64,000 nt of DNA from CAITWD01 sp963842065 (GCA_963842065.1 CAWJEW010000004.1:186001-250000); one strand, 5' to 3'. Shown: positions 17,547 through 27,099, counted from the stretch's first letter. Notes: a model not told the origin generated them from the sequence alone. Translations and numbers: made by a program.

Positions 17547-18230
17547 ATGAACGGCGACGCGACGCTGCGCGAGCACATCGCGATGGTCGAAGGGGGCGAG
17601 CCACTCCGCGAGCTGTGGGTCGAGACGCCACTCGAAGATGGATGGTTCGCGGCGTTCCGTCTATTCGAAGAGCGCGGACGGATGATCGTCGGCGAATTAC
17701 GAGTCTTCCCAGGCGGGGACGACAGACCTGCCGGCCGCTGGCGTGCTGAATCGCTCATCGGTCCTCTCGCCACGGTACCGCTGGGCGGGCTGACCGCGCG
17801 AAATGTGCGCGGCGTGCGCTTCGAGATGGCACAAACGTTTGCTCGGGAGATCATCGAGCGGCACCTCAGCGCCCAGCCCGACGATGGCGTCGCGCTTCGC
17901 CGGTACTGGGAGGCCTCCAGACTCGGCGCCTCCATGCCCGCCTGGGAGTCCCGTCCTGAGCGGAATCCAGCAGCTCGCAGCCGCTGGACCGCTGCGCAGT
18001 ATGTGGATCTCGCCGCCCGTTACGCGGCGAAGGTCCAGGAAGGAAGACGAGCGCCGGTCGCCGAGCTCGCCCGCGAGATGGAGTACTCGCCGGCGCGTAT
18101 CCGTCAAGCCCTGACCCATGCCCGCGCCCAAGGGTGGCTGACCGAGACCCCGCGTCGGCGCGCGGGCGGCACGCTGACGGATGCGGGCCTCGCGATTGCG
18201 AGAAGCGGAACGAAAGCTAAGAGTGGGTAG
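17547..18230 (+). CDS. Hypothetical protein of the element, with a C-terminal HTH-like part
   Basis: A 227-residue protein not assigned to a named family. The N-terminal half (FAAFRLFEERGRMIVGELRV) is a predicted alpha/beta domain and includes GGLTARNVRGVRFEMAQT. The C-terminal half reads YVDLAARYAAKVQEGRRAPV, then AELAREMEYSPARIRQALTH and ARAQGWLTETPRRR, which looks like a winged helix of the kind seen in actinobacterial phage-like islands. It diverges from the XRE gene and shares its operator region, so it may be the first gene of the opposite transcript. It is intact with a normal base composition. No defence or structural motif was recognised. Confidence 0.75.
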   Translation: MNGDATLREHIAMVEGGEPLRELWVETPLEDGWFAAFRLFEERGRMIVGELRVFPGGDDRPAGRWRAESLIGPLATVPLGGLTARNVRGVRFEMAQTFAREIIERHLSAQPDDGVALRRYWEASRLGASMPAWESRPERNPAARSRWTAAQYVDLAARYAAKVQEGRRAPVAELAREMEYSPARIRQALTHARAQGWLTETPRRRAGGTLTDAGLAIARSGTKAKSG

Positions 18231-18629
18231 CGCTCGGTTCCAGCCGGCGCACGACGAGCAGAGGGCGGGCGGCGCTACAGCGCGATCTTCAGAGTCCGCA
18301 GGCGTGGTGAGACTCCGAGTTCGTATGGTTGCGGGCGATGCGGGGGGGGCTGGTTAGCAGTTGGGCTGGCTGCCGCCTGTCGCCGAGCGGCCAGCATCTT
18401 GGCTCAGGATAGGTCGACGACCCGATCTTCGGGTACCTGCCCAGCCTCCGGGCATCGCGTCAGCAGCTCGCCCAAAATGGCGAACTTGCGGTCGCATCCG
18501 GCGATGAGTTCGCCACTCCGCTCGCGAAGCAAGGCACCCAGCACGGCATCGAGCGGAGTAATGGAACGCGCCGCGCTTGGAAGACTGCGTCGCCTCGCGG
18601 ATCCCATCGTCTCCTCCGGACGCCCACAC
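18231..18629. other. Non-coding stretch at the end of the element
   Basis: About 400 bp without a convincing gene. A minus-strand frame (18404-18609, containing LDAVLGALLRERSGELIAG) has protein-like composition, but no family or clear start was recognised. The right end of the satellite-like element probably lies here; no complete tRNA-Cys is present. Confidence 0.4.
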
Positions 18630-19559
18630 CTAAGTGCGCTGACTGGGGCGAGCGATCCGAGCGGCGGGCGCACCAGGTGCCACGAAGGCCGACAGCTGCA
18701 GCAGCTCGCCCTCGAGCTCCAACCCCGAGCCGCGACAGCCATTGCCGCGCAGCCGGACATCGTCGCCGCGCCCAGCCGACGGTCGACGCGTGGCCGTCGC
18801 CTGAGCAAGCGCGGACACAAAGCCCTCGACCCGTTCGGGCGACATCGCAACCCCGCTGGGGCGCTCGAGCGCGTCAAGCAGATACCCATCGAGGAGCTTC
18901 GGATACAGCCGCGCGAACGCCGCCGGGCGTGACACCCAGTCGAGGCAGAGCGTTTCCGTCCCGAGGGCAAGTAGTGCACCTGACTGTCCGGTCACAAGCG
19001 GGAACGCCGCACGCAGCTCGCCAAGGTCGTGCTCGCGGGCGCGAAACACGTCCGCCTGGGCAGCTGTCGGCGAGTCGACGCGGTGCCGGTTTGCCGTGGC
19101 GGCGACGGCATCCCAGACCTCGCGCTGGGCGATGCCGCGCGCAAAGGGCTCGGCTTCAAGCTGCGCGGCTTTGCGTGAGCGCACCTCCGGGGACGCGGTG
19201 TGCGACGCGGCGGTGAACGCCTCGGACTGCGTGTGCCAGCGGCCTTGCTCGACGCACGAGACCGGGATCCGTGTCTGGCTCTTGGCGCCGACGAGCACGG
19301 TCACGTTGAGGATCCGGTTTTGCTTTGCGCCGACCAGTTCCTCGCCGTCGTAGAGCAGCACGTCGGTCACAAGCGGATTCGCCACAGCGAGCTCCGGAAC
19401 AGATCCGGCCGTGTCGATCTCCGTGACGCGCAGCCCGAGCGGCAGGGCCTCATCGAGGGTGAGGTAGGCAGCCTCGGGCGCGCGGCGTGGGAACAGTGGC
19501 GTGATGACGACGCCTCGGTGCTCTACCGGGTCGCCGAGCTGGATGTTGGTCTCGATCAT
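18630..19559 (-). CDS. ARPP-1 domain protein
   Basis: A 309-residue protein of the ARPP-1 (DUF6569-like) family. VVITPLFPRRAPEAAYLTLD is followed by the conserved DVLLYDGEELVGAKQNRILN, then VLVGAKSQTRIPVSCVEQGR and W with the SEAFTAASHTASPEVRSRK region. The domain name comes from its association with ADP-ribosylglycohydrolase and rhodanese-phosphatase proteins; the biochemical role is not established. The last 40 or so residues drift from the family pattern, so the C-terminus may be altered. It diverges from the ECF sigma gene at 19653, leaving a 93-bp promoter region. Confidence 0.82.
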   Translation of the reverse strand: MIETNIQLGDPVEHRGVVITPLFPRRAPEAAYLTLDEALPLGLRVTEIDTAGSVPELAVANPLVTDVLLYDGEELVGAKQNRILNVTVLVGAKSQTRIPVSCVEQGRWHTQSEAFTAASHTASPEVRSRKAAQLEAEPFARGIAQREVWDAVAATANRHRVDSPTAAQADVFRAREHDLGELRAAFPLVTGQSGALLALGTETLCLDWVSRPAAFARLYPKLLDGYLLDALERPSGVAMSPERVEGFVSALAQATATRRPSAGRGDDVRLRGNGCRGSGLELEGELLQLSAFVAPGAPAARIARPSQRT

Positions 19560-19652
19560 GGTGTGGCTCCTTTTCGATTCTGATGAGAAGTCACGCTGTG
19601 ACGGGCGGGGTCTTACGCCTGCCGCGCGTAGGATGGAAATCTGCCTCCAGCG

Positions 19653-20174
19653 ATGACCTCACCGAGCCGCGATGACTGGGATGCCGAGGACACTCGGCTA
19701 CGGGATGCGGGCGACCTCGAAGGGCTCCTGGCCCGCTATGTCGAGACGATCGACGGACGCTGCCGGGCCAAGATCTGGAACGAGTACGACGCGCAGGACG
19801 TTGCCCAGCGGGTGCTCTTTCGTCTCTGGAAGGAGCTCACCTCGGGCAAGCGCTATCGGGCGCCGTTTCGCGTGGTCGTGCATCAGGTGATCGGCTGGAC
19901 GATCAAGGGGTACTTCGGTGCACCTGCCGAGCCTGACCCGCTCGACGACCGGGACGCGCCGACAGGTGGCGGCCTCGCTGAGATCGAGGAGCGCCTTACG
20001 CTTGATCGCCTGTTCGCAGAACTCACCGAGAAAGAGCGGCGCATCTTCGTGCTGCGCTACCTCGAGGGCGTCGATATCGCAGAGATCGCAGCGAGCGAGG
20101 GTGTGACGCGCAACGCGATCGACCAGGCGCTTCATCGGGGGCACGAGAAACTGCGAGGCTTGGCCGATGTCTGA
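19653..20174 (+). CDS. ECF-like RNA polymerase sigma factor
   Basis: A 173-residue sigma-70-family factor with region 2 (YDAQDVAQRVLFRLWKELTS, about residues 45-65) and region 4 (LFAELTEKERRIFVLRYLEG, then VDIAEIAASEGVTRNAIDQ and ALHRGHEKLRGL, the HTH). It lacks sigma regions 1 and 3, so it is a group 4-type factor. It overlaps the next gene by 8 bp, so the two are translationally coupled. The short partner gene downstream is not a recognisable anti-sigma factor: it has no membrane segment and no zinc motif. The target regulon cannot be read from the window. Confidence 0.9.
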   Translation: MTSPSRDDWDAEDTRLRDAGDLEGLLARYVETIDGRCRAKIWNEYDAQDVAQRVLFRLWKELTSGKRYRAPFRVVVHQVIGWTIKGYFGAPAEPDPLDDRDAPTGGGLAEIEERLTLDRLFAELTEKERRIFVLRYLEGVDIAEIAASEGVTRNAIDQALHRGHEKLRGLADV

Positions 20175-20721
20175 GCCCGTCGACGCGCTGTTCGATGAGT
20201 TCGCGGCGGCCTTTGCTCGTGGCGAGCGACCCGAGGTGCTCGGCTATCTTGGCCGCGCCGGCGAGGGTGCTGGCGAACTCGCCGCGCTGATCGATGCGTA
20301 TCTCGTCGTGGCCGTCCCGCCGCCGCCGAGTGAGGCCGCCCGTCGCCGGGTGCGCGCGCTCATCCCCGAGCAGACGCTGCGCGATCTGCGTACAAAGGCG
20401 GGGCTCAAACGTGACCGGCTCGTGGACGAGATCCTCGCGGCGTTCTCGATCAACCCCGTCAAACGCAAGCGCGTCAAGAACTACTACCGCGAGCTCGAGG
20501 CGGGCCTGCTCGACCCGGCCGGGGTCAGCCCGCGGCTCTGGGCGCTCCTCGGCCGATTGCTCAGTGCGGACCCGTCGGTGCTGATCGGCGCGGCGCGCCC
20601 AGCGCCGATCACCCAGTCCGCATTCCTGAGCTCCGAGGTGGCCATGGAGGCCGCAGCGCCCGCGCCCGGACGGGCCGACGAGCCGGACGATGTCGATCGC
20701 CTGTTCCTTTCCGGTCGCTGA
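20167..20721 (+). CDS. Hypothetical sigma-operon partner protein
   Basis: A 184-residue soluble protein overlapping the ECF sigma gene. It opens VDALFDEFAAAFARGERPEV, a helical segment, followed by IDAYLVVAVPPPPSEAARRR. The middle part, LRTKAGLKRDRLVDEILAAF, is HTH-like in the manner of XRE proteins; SINPVKRKRVKNYYRELEAG follows, and the tail is acidic (DEPDDVDRLF). I do not recognise the family by name. Coupling to a sigma factor suggests a regulatory partner. A third gene begins 17 bp downstream but is cut off after about 25 codons. Confidence 0.7.
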   Translation: MSEPVDALFDEFAAAFARGERPEVLGYLGRAGEGAGELAALIDAYLVVAVPPPPSEAARRRVRALIPEQTLRDLRTKAGLKRDRLVDEILAAFSINPVKRKRVKNYYRELEAGLLDPAGVSPRLWALLGRLLSADPSVLIGAARPAPITQSAFLSSEVAMEAAAPAPGRADEPDDVDRLFLSGR

Positions 20722-20738
20722 CGTCGGAGAATCACGGC

Positions 20739-20814
20739 ATGCCGGGTCCTCCGAGGGCCCGCGCGCCGCGGGCGGGCAGTTACGAGGAGTGGGCTGGCCG
20801 GCAGCTCGTCAGGC
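20739..20814 (+). pseudogene. Truncated third gene of the sigma operon
   Basis: An ATG 17 bp after the sigma-partner stop opens a frame reading PRAGSYEEWAGRQLVRRVQ. It then runs into the 3' end of a helicase fragment on the other strand and stops. The remaining residues are too few to assign. In related operons the third gene can be an ImmA/IrrE-type peptidase, but nothing here proves that. It is best read as a gene cut by a rearrangement at about 20810. Confidence 0.45.
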
Positions 20815-21126
20815 GCGTTCAGGAATGCGCGCCTCCACAAGCTCGGTGAACCGACAGACGGCGTTTACGAGTCTCATTTGCTCGACCGTCTTGCAGTCGG
20901 CGTCGAGGAGGGCCGGTGCGCACGCGAGTACGACACGGCACTGAGCGCGTGAGGTGGCGACATTGACGCGGTGCCGGTCGAAGGCCAAGTCTATCCCGCG
21001 GGGAGCGTCCTCGGCCGATGAGCTCGCCATCGAGACGATCACGATGGGCGCCTGCTGCCCCTGGAACTTGTCGACGGTGCCGACACGCACGCCGTCCGGT
21101 GAGTTCGCGTGGCCTTTGTAATCGAG
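20809..21126 (-). pseudogene. C-terminal fragment of a DNA2/NAM7-like superfamily I helicase
   Basis: About 105 residues of the helicase 2A domain. GTVDKFQGQQAPIVIVSMAS is motif V, and DLAFDRHRVNVATSRAQCRV is motif VI with its Arg. The end ADCKTVEQMRLVNAVCRFTE is typical of the TM0106/AAA_12 helicases. Motifs I-IV are absent: similarity stops at about 21126, exactly where a 305-bp repeat begins. The fragment is therefore a remnant, with its front replaced by that repeat. Its own C-terminus and stop look natural. Confidence 0.85.
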
Positions 21127-21425
21127 TGCGATACTCCAACCTGTGCCCGATCCCACCCGCCTGCTGGCGGAGACCAAGCGCACCGCAGCGCTGCTGGGCG
21201 ACGCTCGCTCGGTGCTGCGCCGGGTCGACAAGCTGGCCGCAACGGCGGTCGCCATTGACGATCCCGCCCTCCCCCAGATCGCCGAGGTGCGGAGCGCCGT
21301 GGAGCGCCTCGTGACGCAGCTGGGACGTCGCCAGCAGGCCGGACAGCGCCAGATGAAGCGGGCGGCGGCGCGCCGGCGCTGACGAGTCTCCAGAGGCAGC
21401 TTGTCCTCTCCCCGGCCCCAATGCT
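21120..21425 (+). repeat. 305-bp dispersed repeat, copy A
   Basis: Shares about 93% of bases with 32760-33064. Both copies begin at atcgagtgcgatactcca and end near cccggcccc, with unrelated flanks. Each encloses a 79-residue reading frame. No inverted ends are visible. It sits exactly at the break of the helicase fragment. Confidence 0.85.
21143..21382 (+). CDS. 79-residue helical protein of the repeated cassette, copy A
   Basis: The frame starts with GTG and reads TRLLAETKRTAALLGDARSV, then LRRVDKLAATAVAIDDPALP, ending in a strongly basic tail (QRQMKRAAARRR). It is predicted to be helical, possibly a coiled coil. The second copy at 32782-33021 differs at eight residues. Changes between copies include as many amino-acid-altering as silent ones, so selection on the protein is not clear. 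No family was recognised. It could be a real small protein of a mobile cassette or simply an open frame. Confidence 0.45.
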   Translation: MPDPTRLLAETKRTAALLGDARSVLRRVDKLAATAVAIDDPALPQIAEVRSAVERLVTQLGRRQQAGQRQMKRAAARRR

Positions 21426-21558
21426 CGGCCATTGTTACTTGAAAAAAACGTAGTTTTACCAAGTCAGCTTGGGGAGAACACCAACCCGCCACCCCCTTAC
21501 CCGACCACGTTTCGTAGCTGCGCGCCGACTACGGCAGAAGCGAGGGCGGAGAGGGCGA

Positions 21559-22158
21559 CTATTGGATGCGCACGGGCAGGCCGGCGACAAGCCGAAGTTC
21601 GTCGTCCATCGTGCGCAGGTACGGCGCGACAAGCTCCCCGTAGTCGTCCTTGCACGCAGCGGGCAGGTCCTTCCAGCCGGTGACCGCGCCGCGGCAGCAC
21701 GCGGCCCCGCACAGGCACACGGCCGGGAAGTGGTCGATCGTGAAGTTGCGCATCGCGTAGTCGAACGTCAGCTCCTGCCCGGCGGCGATCGGCCGGCGGG
21801 CGACGAAGTCGAAGGCCTGCCCGGCATTGAGGCGGACACCGCAGTTGGGGTCGCAGGAGTGGTTGACAATCGCTCCCAGGCCGCCGTGGCGCGCCCAGCT
21901 GTCGGGACCGACCTGGGTCGCGTGCGCATCGTTCCCCGCCAGCGCCCCGACCAGGAAGCCGACCATGACGGTCTCGCCGGCCGCGAACGGGCGTGTGGCC
22001 ACAACACCGTCGCCCCTGCCGTCGGCCGTGCGACGCAGCGCGACGTCCTCGTCCTCCGAAACCCGGGTGATGCTCGGCTCACGTGCGGCGAGGGCCGGCG
22101 ATCTGTCGCCCCCGCGTCGCGTGGCGTCGGGCGGCGTGGATGGATGAACGTGGGGCAT
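21559..22158 (-). CDS. SET-domain protein
   Basis: A 199-residue SET-domain protein, a predicted protein-lysine methyltransferase using S-adenosylmethionine. GDGVVATRPFAAGETV opens the domain; GAIVNHSCDPNCGVRLNAGQ carries the NHSCDPN core, and AFDFVARRPIAAGQELTFDY has the GEELTFDY-like motif. A post-SET cysteine cluster (CLCGAACCRG) follows, which would bind zinc. The domain is short and complete. The ATG at 22158 is preceded by AAGGGG on the minus strand and was preferred over longer frames. Small bacterial SET proteins are scattered by horizontal transfer; the substrate is unknown. Confidence 0.88.
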   Translation of the reverse strand: MPHVHPSTPPDATRRGGDRSPALAAREPSITRVSEDEDVALRRTADGRGDGVVATRPFAAGETVMVGFLVGALAGNDAHATQVGPDSWARHGGLGAIVNHSCDPNCGVRLNAGQAFDFVARRPIAAGQELTFDYAMRNFTIDHFPAVCLCGAACCRGAVTGWKDLPAACKDDYGELVAPYLRTMDDELRLVAGLPVRIQ

Positions 22159-22249
22159 GGGAACACCCCTTTCGGTTGACGGCCTCGACGCATGATCATA
22201 GCCAGGGGCGCTCAGAGCCCCGCGGCGGTCAACCGCTACCCAACTCTCA

Positions 22250-22612
22250 TGTGGCGGGGTGTACGCCCTGAGGCGAGCTGGATCGGGATCGCGCTCGCGG
22301 CCATTACCGCCGCCGGCATGCCGGCGCTCGCGATCGTCAAGCGTCGCGTCGGTTCGGGCCCTCGGATCGGCCGCAACCGCGAACGAGGGCACCCTGAACA
22401 TGCGGTGCGCCTATTTGTCGATCGCACTCCTGGTGGGTCTCGGGGCGAACGCCCTTCGTCGCTGGTGGTGGGCCGATCCTGGCGCGGCGCTGGTGATCGC
22501 CTCCGTTGCGATCAAAGAGGAGCACGAGGGGTGACGGGGCGAGGTGTGTGCGGACTGCGCCCCCATCGGCTTCGTCGATAAGGACAGATGTGGTGAGGAC
22601 TGCTGGGGGTAG
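22250..22612 (+). pseudogene. C-terminal remnant of a cation diffusion-type transporter
   Basis: Pieces of a cation transporter end lie in two plus-strand frames. ASWIGIALAAITAAGMPALA with IVKRRVG comes first. After a shift near 22360, SAATANEGTLNMRCAYLSIA and LLVGLGANALRRWWWADPGA follow, then ALVIASVAIKEEHEG. A TGA stands where family members have Trp, and the frame continues RGEVCADCAP to a natural stop at 22610-22612. The first helices are absent. It is a decayed fragment with truncation, a frameshift and a nonsense codon. Confidence 0.7.
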
Positions 22613-22975
22613 CGGCGGCTCCCCCGAAAAGGCTGGTCGCGCCGGCCGGCACCGCTCGAGACCCGCTCGGCAGCGCTGACCGCCGTGGGGCAGCGGCAGC
22701 CACCGTGCCTCGGCCGACCGCCCAACGCACCACGAAATATGTGGGGTCGCGCCACACTTGGTGTCGTGTTCTATCGACCGGCTCCGACTCTCCCCCCTCC
22801 CCGTGGTCGCCTGCATGATCGACGACACACTTCGATGTTCGCCCTAACAAAAGCTGGGCGAAAAAGGGGGTCATCTCCGACCGCTCAGACGCCCAGATCG
22901 GCGGCCATCGGCCGACGCCCCGCCTCCCGCTCTCGAGTCCGCTCGGGACCGCCCAACCGTGCCCCGGGCGTCCGC
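22613..22975. other. Intergenic, nothing recognised
   Basis: About 360 bp between the transporter remnant and the methyltransferase. No gene, repeat or RNA was recognised. Confidence 0.4.
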
Positions 22976-23863
22976 TCAGGCGGTCGTCGCGTCATGCTCG
23001 GGCGACGCGGCCCCACCGAGGCTCGCGACCACCTGGAGCCAGTTGCGCGGGACGTACTCGAGGCCCAACTCGGCGAAAGCCTCACTGGCTCCGTGTTCCA
23101 ACGCGTCCGCTCCGGCGGCCAGCGGCGCGCCCGGGAGCGCGCCTTCGATGAAGAGCCAGTAGCGCCCGATGTCCTGGAACGAGGCGAGGTCCAAGTGAAC
23201 CTGGTCGAGGGCGCAGTGCAGGACGTCGAAGCCGTGACGCCGCAGGGAGTCCGCGTACTCGTCCTGCGAGAGCCACTTGCGGGCGGACGCCTTCCCGTCG
23301 CGCGAGAGCCGCACCTGCGGATGCGCCCGACGCATCCAGCGCATCGCGCGCAGCGTCCAGAGCCGGTAGTACGCCTCAGTGCCCGGTACGTAGGCGCCCT
23401 CGAAGAAGGAGCTGTTGAAGGCGAGGACCCCCCCTGGGACCAACAGTCCGGCGATCTGCCGAAGGGCCTGCTCCTTGTCGTCAACCAGGTGGATGGCGTT
23501 TCCGAAGAACACGGCGTCGACCGTGCCCCCGAGCGTGTCGGCGAGGTCGGCGGCGTCTCCCTGGAGGAAGCGGACGCTCATGCCCGAGCCGGCGACGCGC
23601 CTCTCCGCCTGCGCGAGGGCCTCGGACGACGGCTCCACTGCGATGATCCTCGCCTCGAGGCCCCGGCCTCTCAGGGCCTCGACCACCATCAGGGTCATCG
23701 CGCCCGTGCCACAGCTCAGGTCCACGATGGTCCTGCCCCGGGCCGCGGGGACGGGAAGCCGGCGGATGCCCTCTTCCACCAGCGCACGGTTGACCGTCTC
23801 GTAGAAGGGATGGCGCGTGAACGGCTCAAACGAGTAGGTGTCGTGCTCGCTGCTCGCGGTCAC
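22976..23863 (-). CDS. Class I SAM-dependent methyltransferase
   Basis: A 295-residue methyltransferase. Motif I is RTIVDLSCGTGAMTLMV at about 40-56, the acidic motif II is in ARIIAVEPSSEALAQAERRV, then VRFLQGDAADLADTLGG and VDAVFFGNAIHLVDDKEQAL with motif IV, and LLVPGGVLAFNSSFFEG. The C-terminal 120 residues form a substrate-binding lid including RYWLFIEGALPGAPL. The start is the GTG at 23863, with GGAAAG upstream on the minus strand; longer frames add low-complexity sequence. The substrate is unknown. No partner gene is co-oriented next to it, so it is probably single. Confidence 0.87.
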   Translation of the reverse strand: MTASSEHDTYSFEPFTRHPFYETVNRALVEEGIRRLPVPAARGRTIVDLSCGTGAMTLMVVEALRGRGLEARIIAVEPSSEALAQAERRVAGSGMSVRFLQGDAADLADTLGGTVDAVFFGNAIHLVDDKEQALRQIAGLLVPGGVLAFNSSFFEGAYVPGTEAYYRLWTLRAMRWMRRAHPQVRLSRDGKASARKWLSQDEYADSLRRHGFDVLHCALDQVHLDLASFQDIGRYWLFIEGALPGAPLAAGADALEHGASEAFAELGLEYVPRNWLQVVASLGGAASPEHDATTA

Positions 23864-24494
23864 GTGTGGACGCTCTTTCCTTCGGCCCGCGGGAGCCCGC
23901 ACGGCCCGACGACGAGGGGGCGGCGACCATACCACGGTGGCCCAAGATTCGAGGACGGCCGAGCTCGTGGGTGAGGGGATCGGTGCGTCGGTCTGCGTGG
24001 ACGTCATGCCGGACCTCGGCCTCTTCCAGGGATCGGCGCTCCGAAGCGCCCACAAGTGCTTGCTTGCGGACTTCTCGCCGCTCGCTCAAACGAACGACCT
24101 GCGCAGGCGCGACGCTTCGTAAACCAATGCCGGCCCCAGTAACGCTTGGCGTGAATTGCGTATTACTGTCGCACGTCTTCTGGGCACTTCACGGCGTGTC
24201 CAGGATTTGCGTGACACAAATCGCCAAATGACACTCAAAGATCTTGAGTCCATGGCGGCGACGTGTGCGCACCGAGCAGCTGCCCGGCGCGGATGATCGC
24301 GTCCGCATTTCGTCACGCACGGGCCAGCCCCTCGCCTACGGCAGCGAGACGAAACGTGGCAGCGGGTGCGCGCGGTTCGTGGCGTCTTGCTCGGCTGCGC
24401 TACGTTGTCCTTGACGGGGTTCTCTGTTCTGGCCGTGGGGGGACCGGCCCGCGCGATGCGCTACGGGCTACGGGACAACCTGAAGGTGAGGCCG
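23864..24494. other. Intergenic before the sigma gene, with a dispersed repeat
   Basis: About 630 bp without a supported gene. The plus-strand frame of the sigma factor is open from 24366, but its upstream part does not look like sigma sequence. A 43-bp repeat shared with 32633-32675 lies at 24204-24246. Confidence 0.5.
24204..24246 (+). repeat. Direct repeat flanking an 8.4-kb segment, left copy
   Basis: This copy aligns without gaps to 32633-32675: a perfect 14-base core, GATTTGCGTGACAC, and about 20 of the next 29 positions. The right copy lies 30 bp upstream of a tyrosine recombinase start. It is a candidate recombination site. Confidence 0.65.
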
Positions 24495-25613
<1,119 letters not shown>

Positions 25614-25665
25614 TAGGCCGCTTCACTTTCTGAGGCAGTTTCAGATGAGAATTAGTGAAACATGT

Positions 25666-25694
25666 CCGGGTTACGTCGACTTCCTTATCCCCCG
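25666..25694 (+). repeat. 29-bp dispersed repeat, copy 2
   Basis: Matches 10932-10960 at 28 of 29 bases. It begins 53 bp after the sigma gene stop and runs into a CCCCCG/CGGGGG hairpin. It may act as the terminator region or be an element end. Confidence 0.75.
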
Positions 25695-25999
25695 AGACGT
25701 CCCGGGGGGAGAGCGGACCCTCGATCGAGCCGGTGGGGCCGGACCGGTGACGCGGCAGCGGGTTGGGCTCGTCGACGGCGTTGACGTCTGACTTCCGGCG
25801 ACGGGGTGGCGGGTCGCCCAGGTGCCGGCGACGCCCACGAATGCCGGACTGCTCATGGGCACATGTCGATCTGCCGATGTCATATACACGCGATTTTCTC
25901 GGGTGCACACACCGGACGCGTGAGAACCCCGTGGTTCTTCGTGCGTGTTCGGCACGTGGGGCACACGCTCTATCCACTGTTCGGCGAGAGGGGTTACCC
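25695..25999. other. Leader region of the LysM lytic gene
   Basis: About 300 bp between the repeat and the lytic gene start. A GC-rich hairpin lies at its left end. No defined promoter boxes or riboswitch could be assigned, although lytic genes in actinobacteria are sometimes under c-di-AMP riboswitches. Confidence 0.35.
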
Positions 26000-27070
26000 G
26001 TGAAGCCGCCACGTCAGCGAACCCGCTGGGCGATCGCCGCAGTAGTTTCCGGGCTCACGGTTGCCGGTGGGCCCGTGGCAGTCGCCGCAGCCATCACGCC
26101 GGATTCCCCGCCCGCAACGGTCCGGGTTGCGGCCGGTGAGGCGCTCAGCACGATCGCGGCCCGCTACCACACCACCGTGGCGGGGCTTGTCGCCGCCAAT
26201 CGCATCGGCAATCCCAATCTTGTGGTCGCAGGCCAACTGCTGCGCCTACCCGGGCCGGGCAGCGCGGGCACGGGGCCGCCCGCAACGGTCCGGGTTGCGG
26301 CCGGTGAGGCGCTCAGCACGATCGCGGCCCGCTACCACACCACCGTGGCGGGGCTTGTCGCCGCCAATCGCATCGGCAATCCCAATCTTGTGGTCGCAGG
26401 CCAACTGCTGCGCCTACCCGGGCCGGGCAGCGCGGGCACGGGGCCGCCCGCAACGGTCCGGGTTGCTGCCGGTGAGGCGCTCAGCACGATCGCGGCCCGC
26501 TACCACACCACCGTGGCGGGGCTTGTCGCCGCCAATCGCATCGGCAATCCCAACGTGGTTGACGCGGGCCAGCTCTTGTACATCCCCGGGGCGGGCTGGG
26601 CGGGAGCAGCGGGCACGGCGTCGCCCATCGGCTCGCTTCCGTCCTATCTGCTCGCCCACCCCGACCGCCTGGTCCTCCAACCGGATTTCGTGAAGGCAGC
26701 GGTTGCCAATGGCGTGCCCGTCAGTCTGCTCGAGTCCGTGTGCTGGTGGGAGTCGGGCTGGCAGGTTGGCGTCGTGTCGTCAACGGGCGCGGTCGGCGTC
26801 TGCCAGATCGAGCCGTCGACGGCCGCGTACCTGAACAGCGTGGTGATCCCGGGGCGCCAGCTCAGCGCGCATTCGCCCGTTGACAACATCACGATGGCGG
26901 CGGCGTATCTGCACCAGCTGTTGCTCGGCGCTGGCGGCAATGAGAGCCTCGCAATCGGCGCGTACTACCAGGGGCTTGCCTCGGTGAAACAGCAGGGGCT
27001 GCTTCCGGAGACGCGGACCTATGTCAACGGCATCCGCACGTACATCCCGATCTTCGGGGGCGCCGGCTAA
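26000..27070 (+). CDS. Secreted triple-LysM protein with a lytic transglycosylase-like domain
   Basis: A 356-residue cell-wall protein. A basic start and a hydrophobic stretch (WAIAAVVSGLTVAGGPVAVA) form a signal peptide. Three LysM units follow at 56-residue spacing (ATVRVAAGEALSTIAARYHT, then TVAGLVAANRIGNPNLVVAG, ending QLLRLPG). The C-terminal domain resembles goose-type/SLT lytic transglycosylases: LLESVCWWESGWQVGVVSST with the likely catalytic Glu, then GAVGVCQIEPSTAAYLN and ITMAAAYLHQLL. It would bind and cleave peptidoglycan outside the membrane. The start is the GTG at 26000 behind GAGAGGGG. Linkers of GPGSAGTGPP join the units. Confidence 0.9.
   Translation: MKPPRQRTRWAIAAVVSGLTVAGGPVAVAAAITPDSPPATVRVAAGEALSTIAARYHTTVAGLVAANRIGNPNLVVAGQLLRLPGPGSAGTGPPATVRVAAGEALSTIAARYHTTVAGLVAANRIGNPNLVVAGQLLRLPGPGSAGTGPPATVRVAAGEALSTIAARYHTTVAGLVAANRIGNPNVVDAGQLLYIPGAGWAGAAGTASPIGSLPSYLLAHPDRLVLQPDFVKAAVANGVPVSLLESVCWWESGWQVGVVSSTGAVGVCQIEPSTAAYLNSVVIPGRQLSAHSPVDNITMAAAYLHQLLLGAGGNESLAIGAYYQGLASVKQQGLLPETRTYVNGIRTYIPIFGGAG
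26111..26614 (+). repeat. Three 168-bp tandem repeats encoding LysM units
   Basis: The units begin at 26111, 26279 and 26447. The first two are identical base for base as far as I can follow them; the third is identical for its first two thirds (one silent change) and then diverges. Such identity, including silent positions, implies recent duplication or gene conversion. Confidence 0.9.
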
Positions 27071-27099
27071 GACGGGCGGGGGCGGCGCTCGATACCTAC

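Noticed and set aside
25695..25999. Possible c-di-AMP (ydaO-type) riboswitch before the LysM lytic gene
   Set aside because: Such riboswitches precede lytic genes in some actinobacteria, but I could not find the conserved core elements by eye.
26111..26614. 168-bp tandem repeats as a non-coding array
   Set aside because: They encode LysM domains in one intact reading frame.
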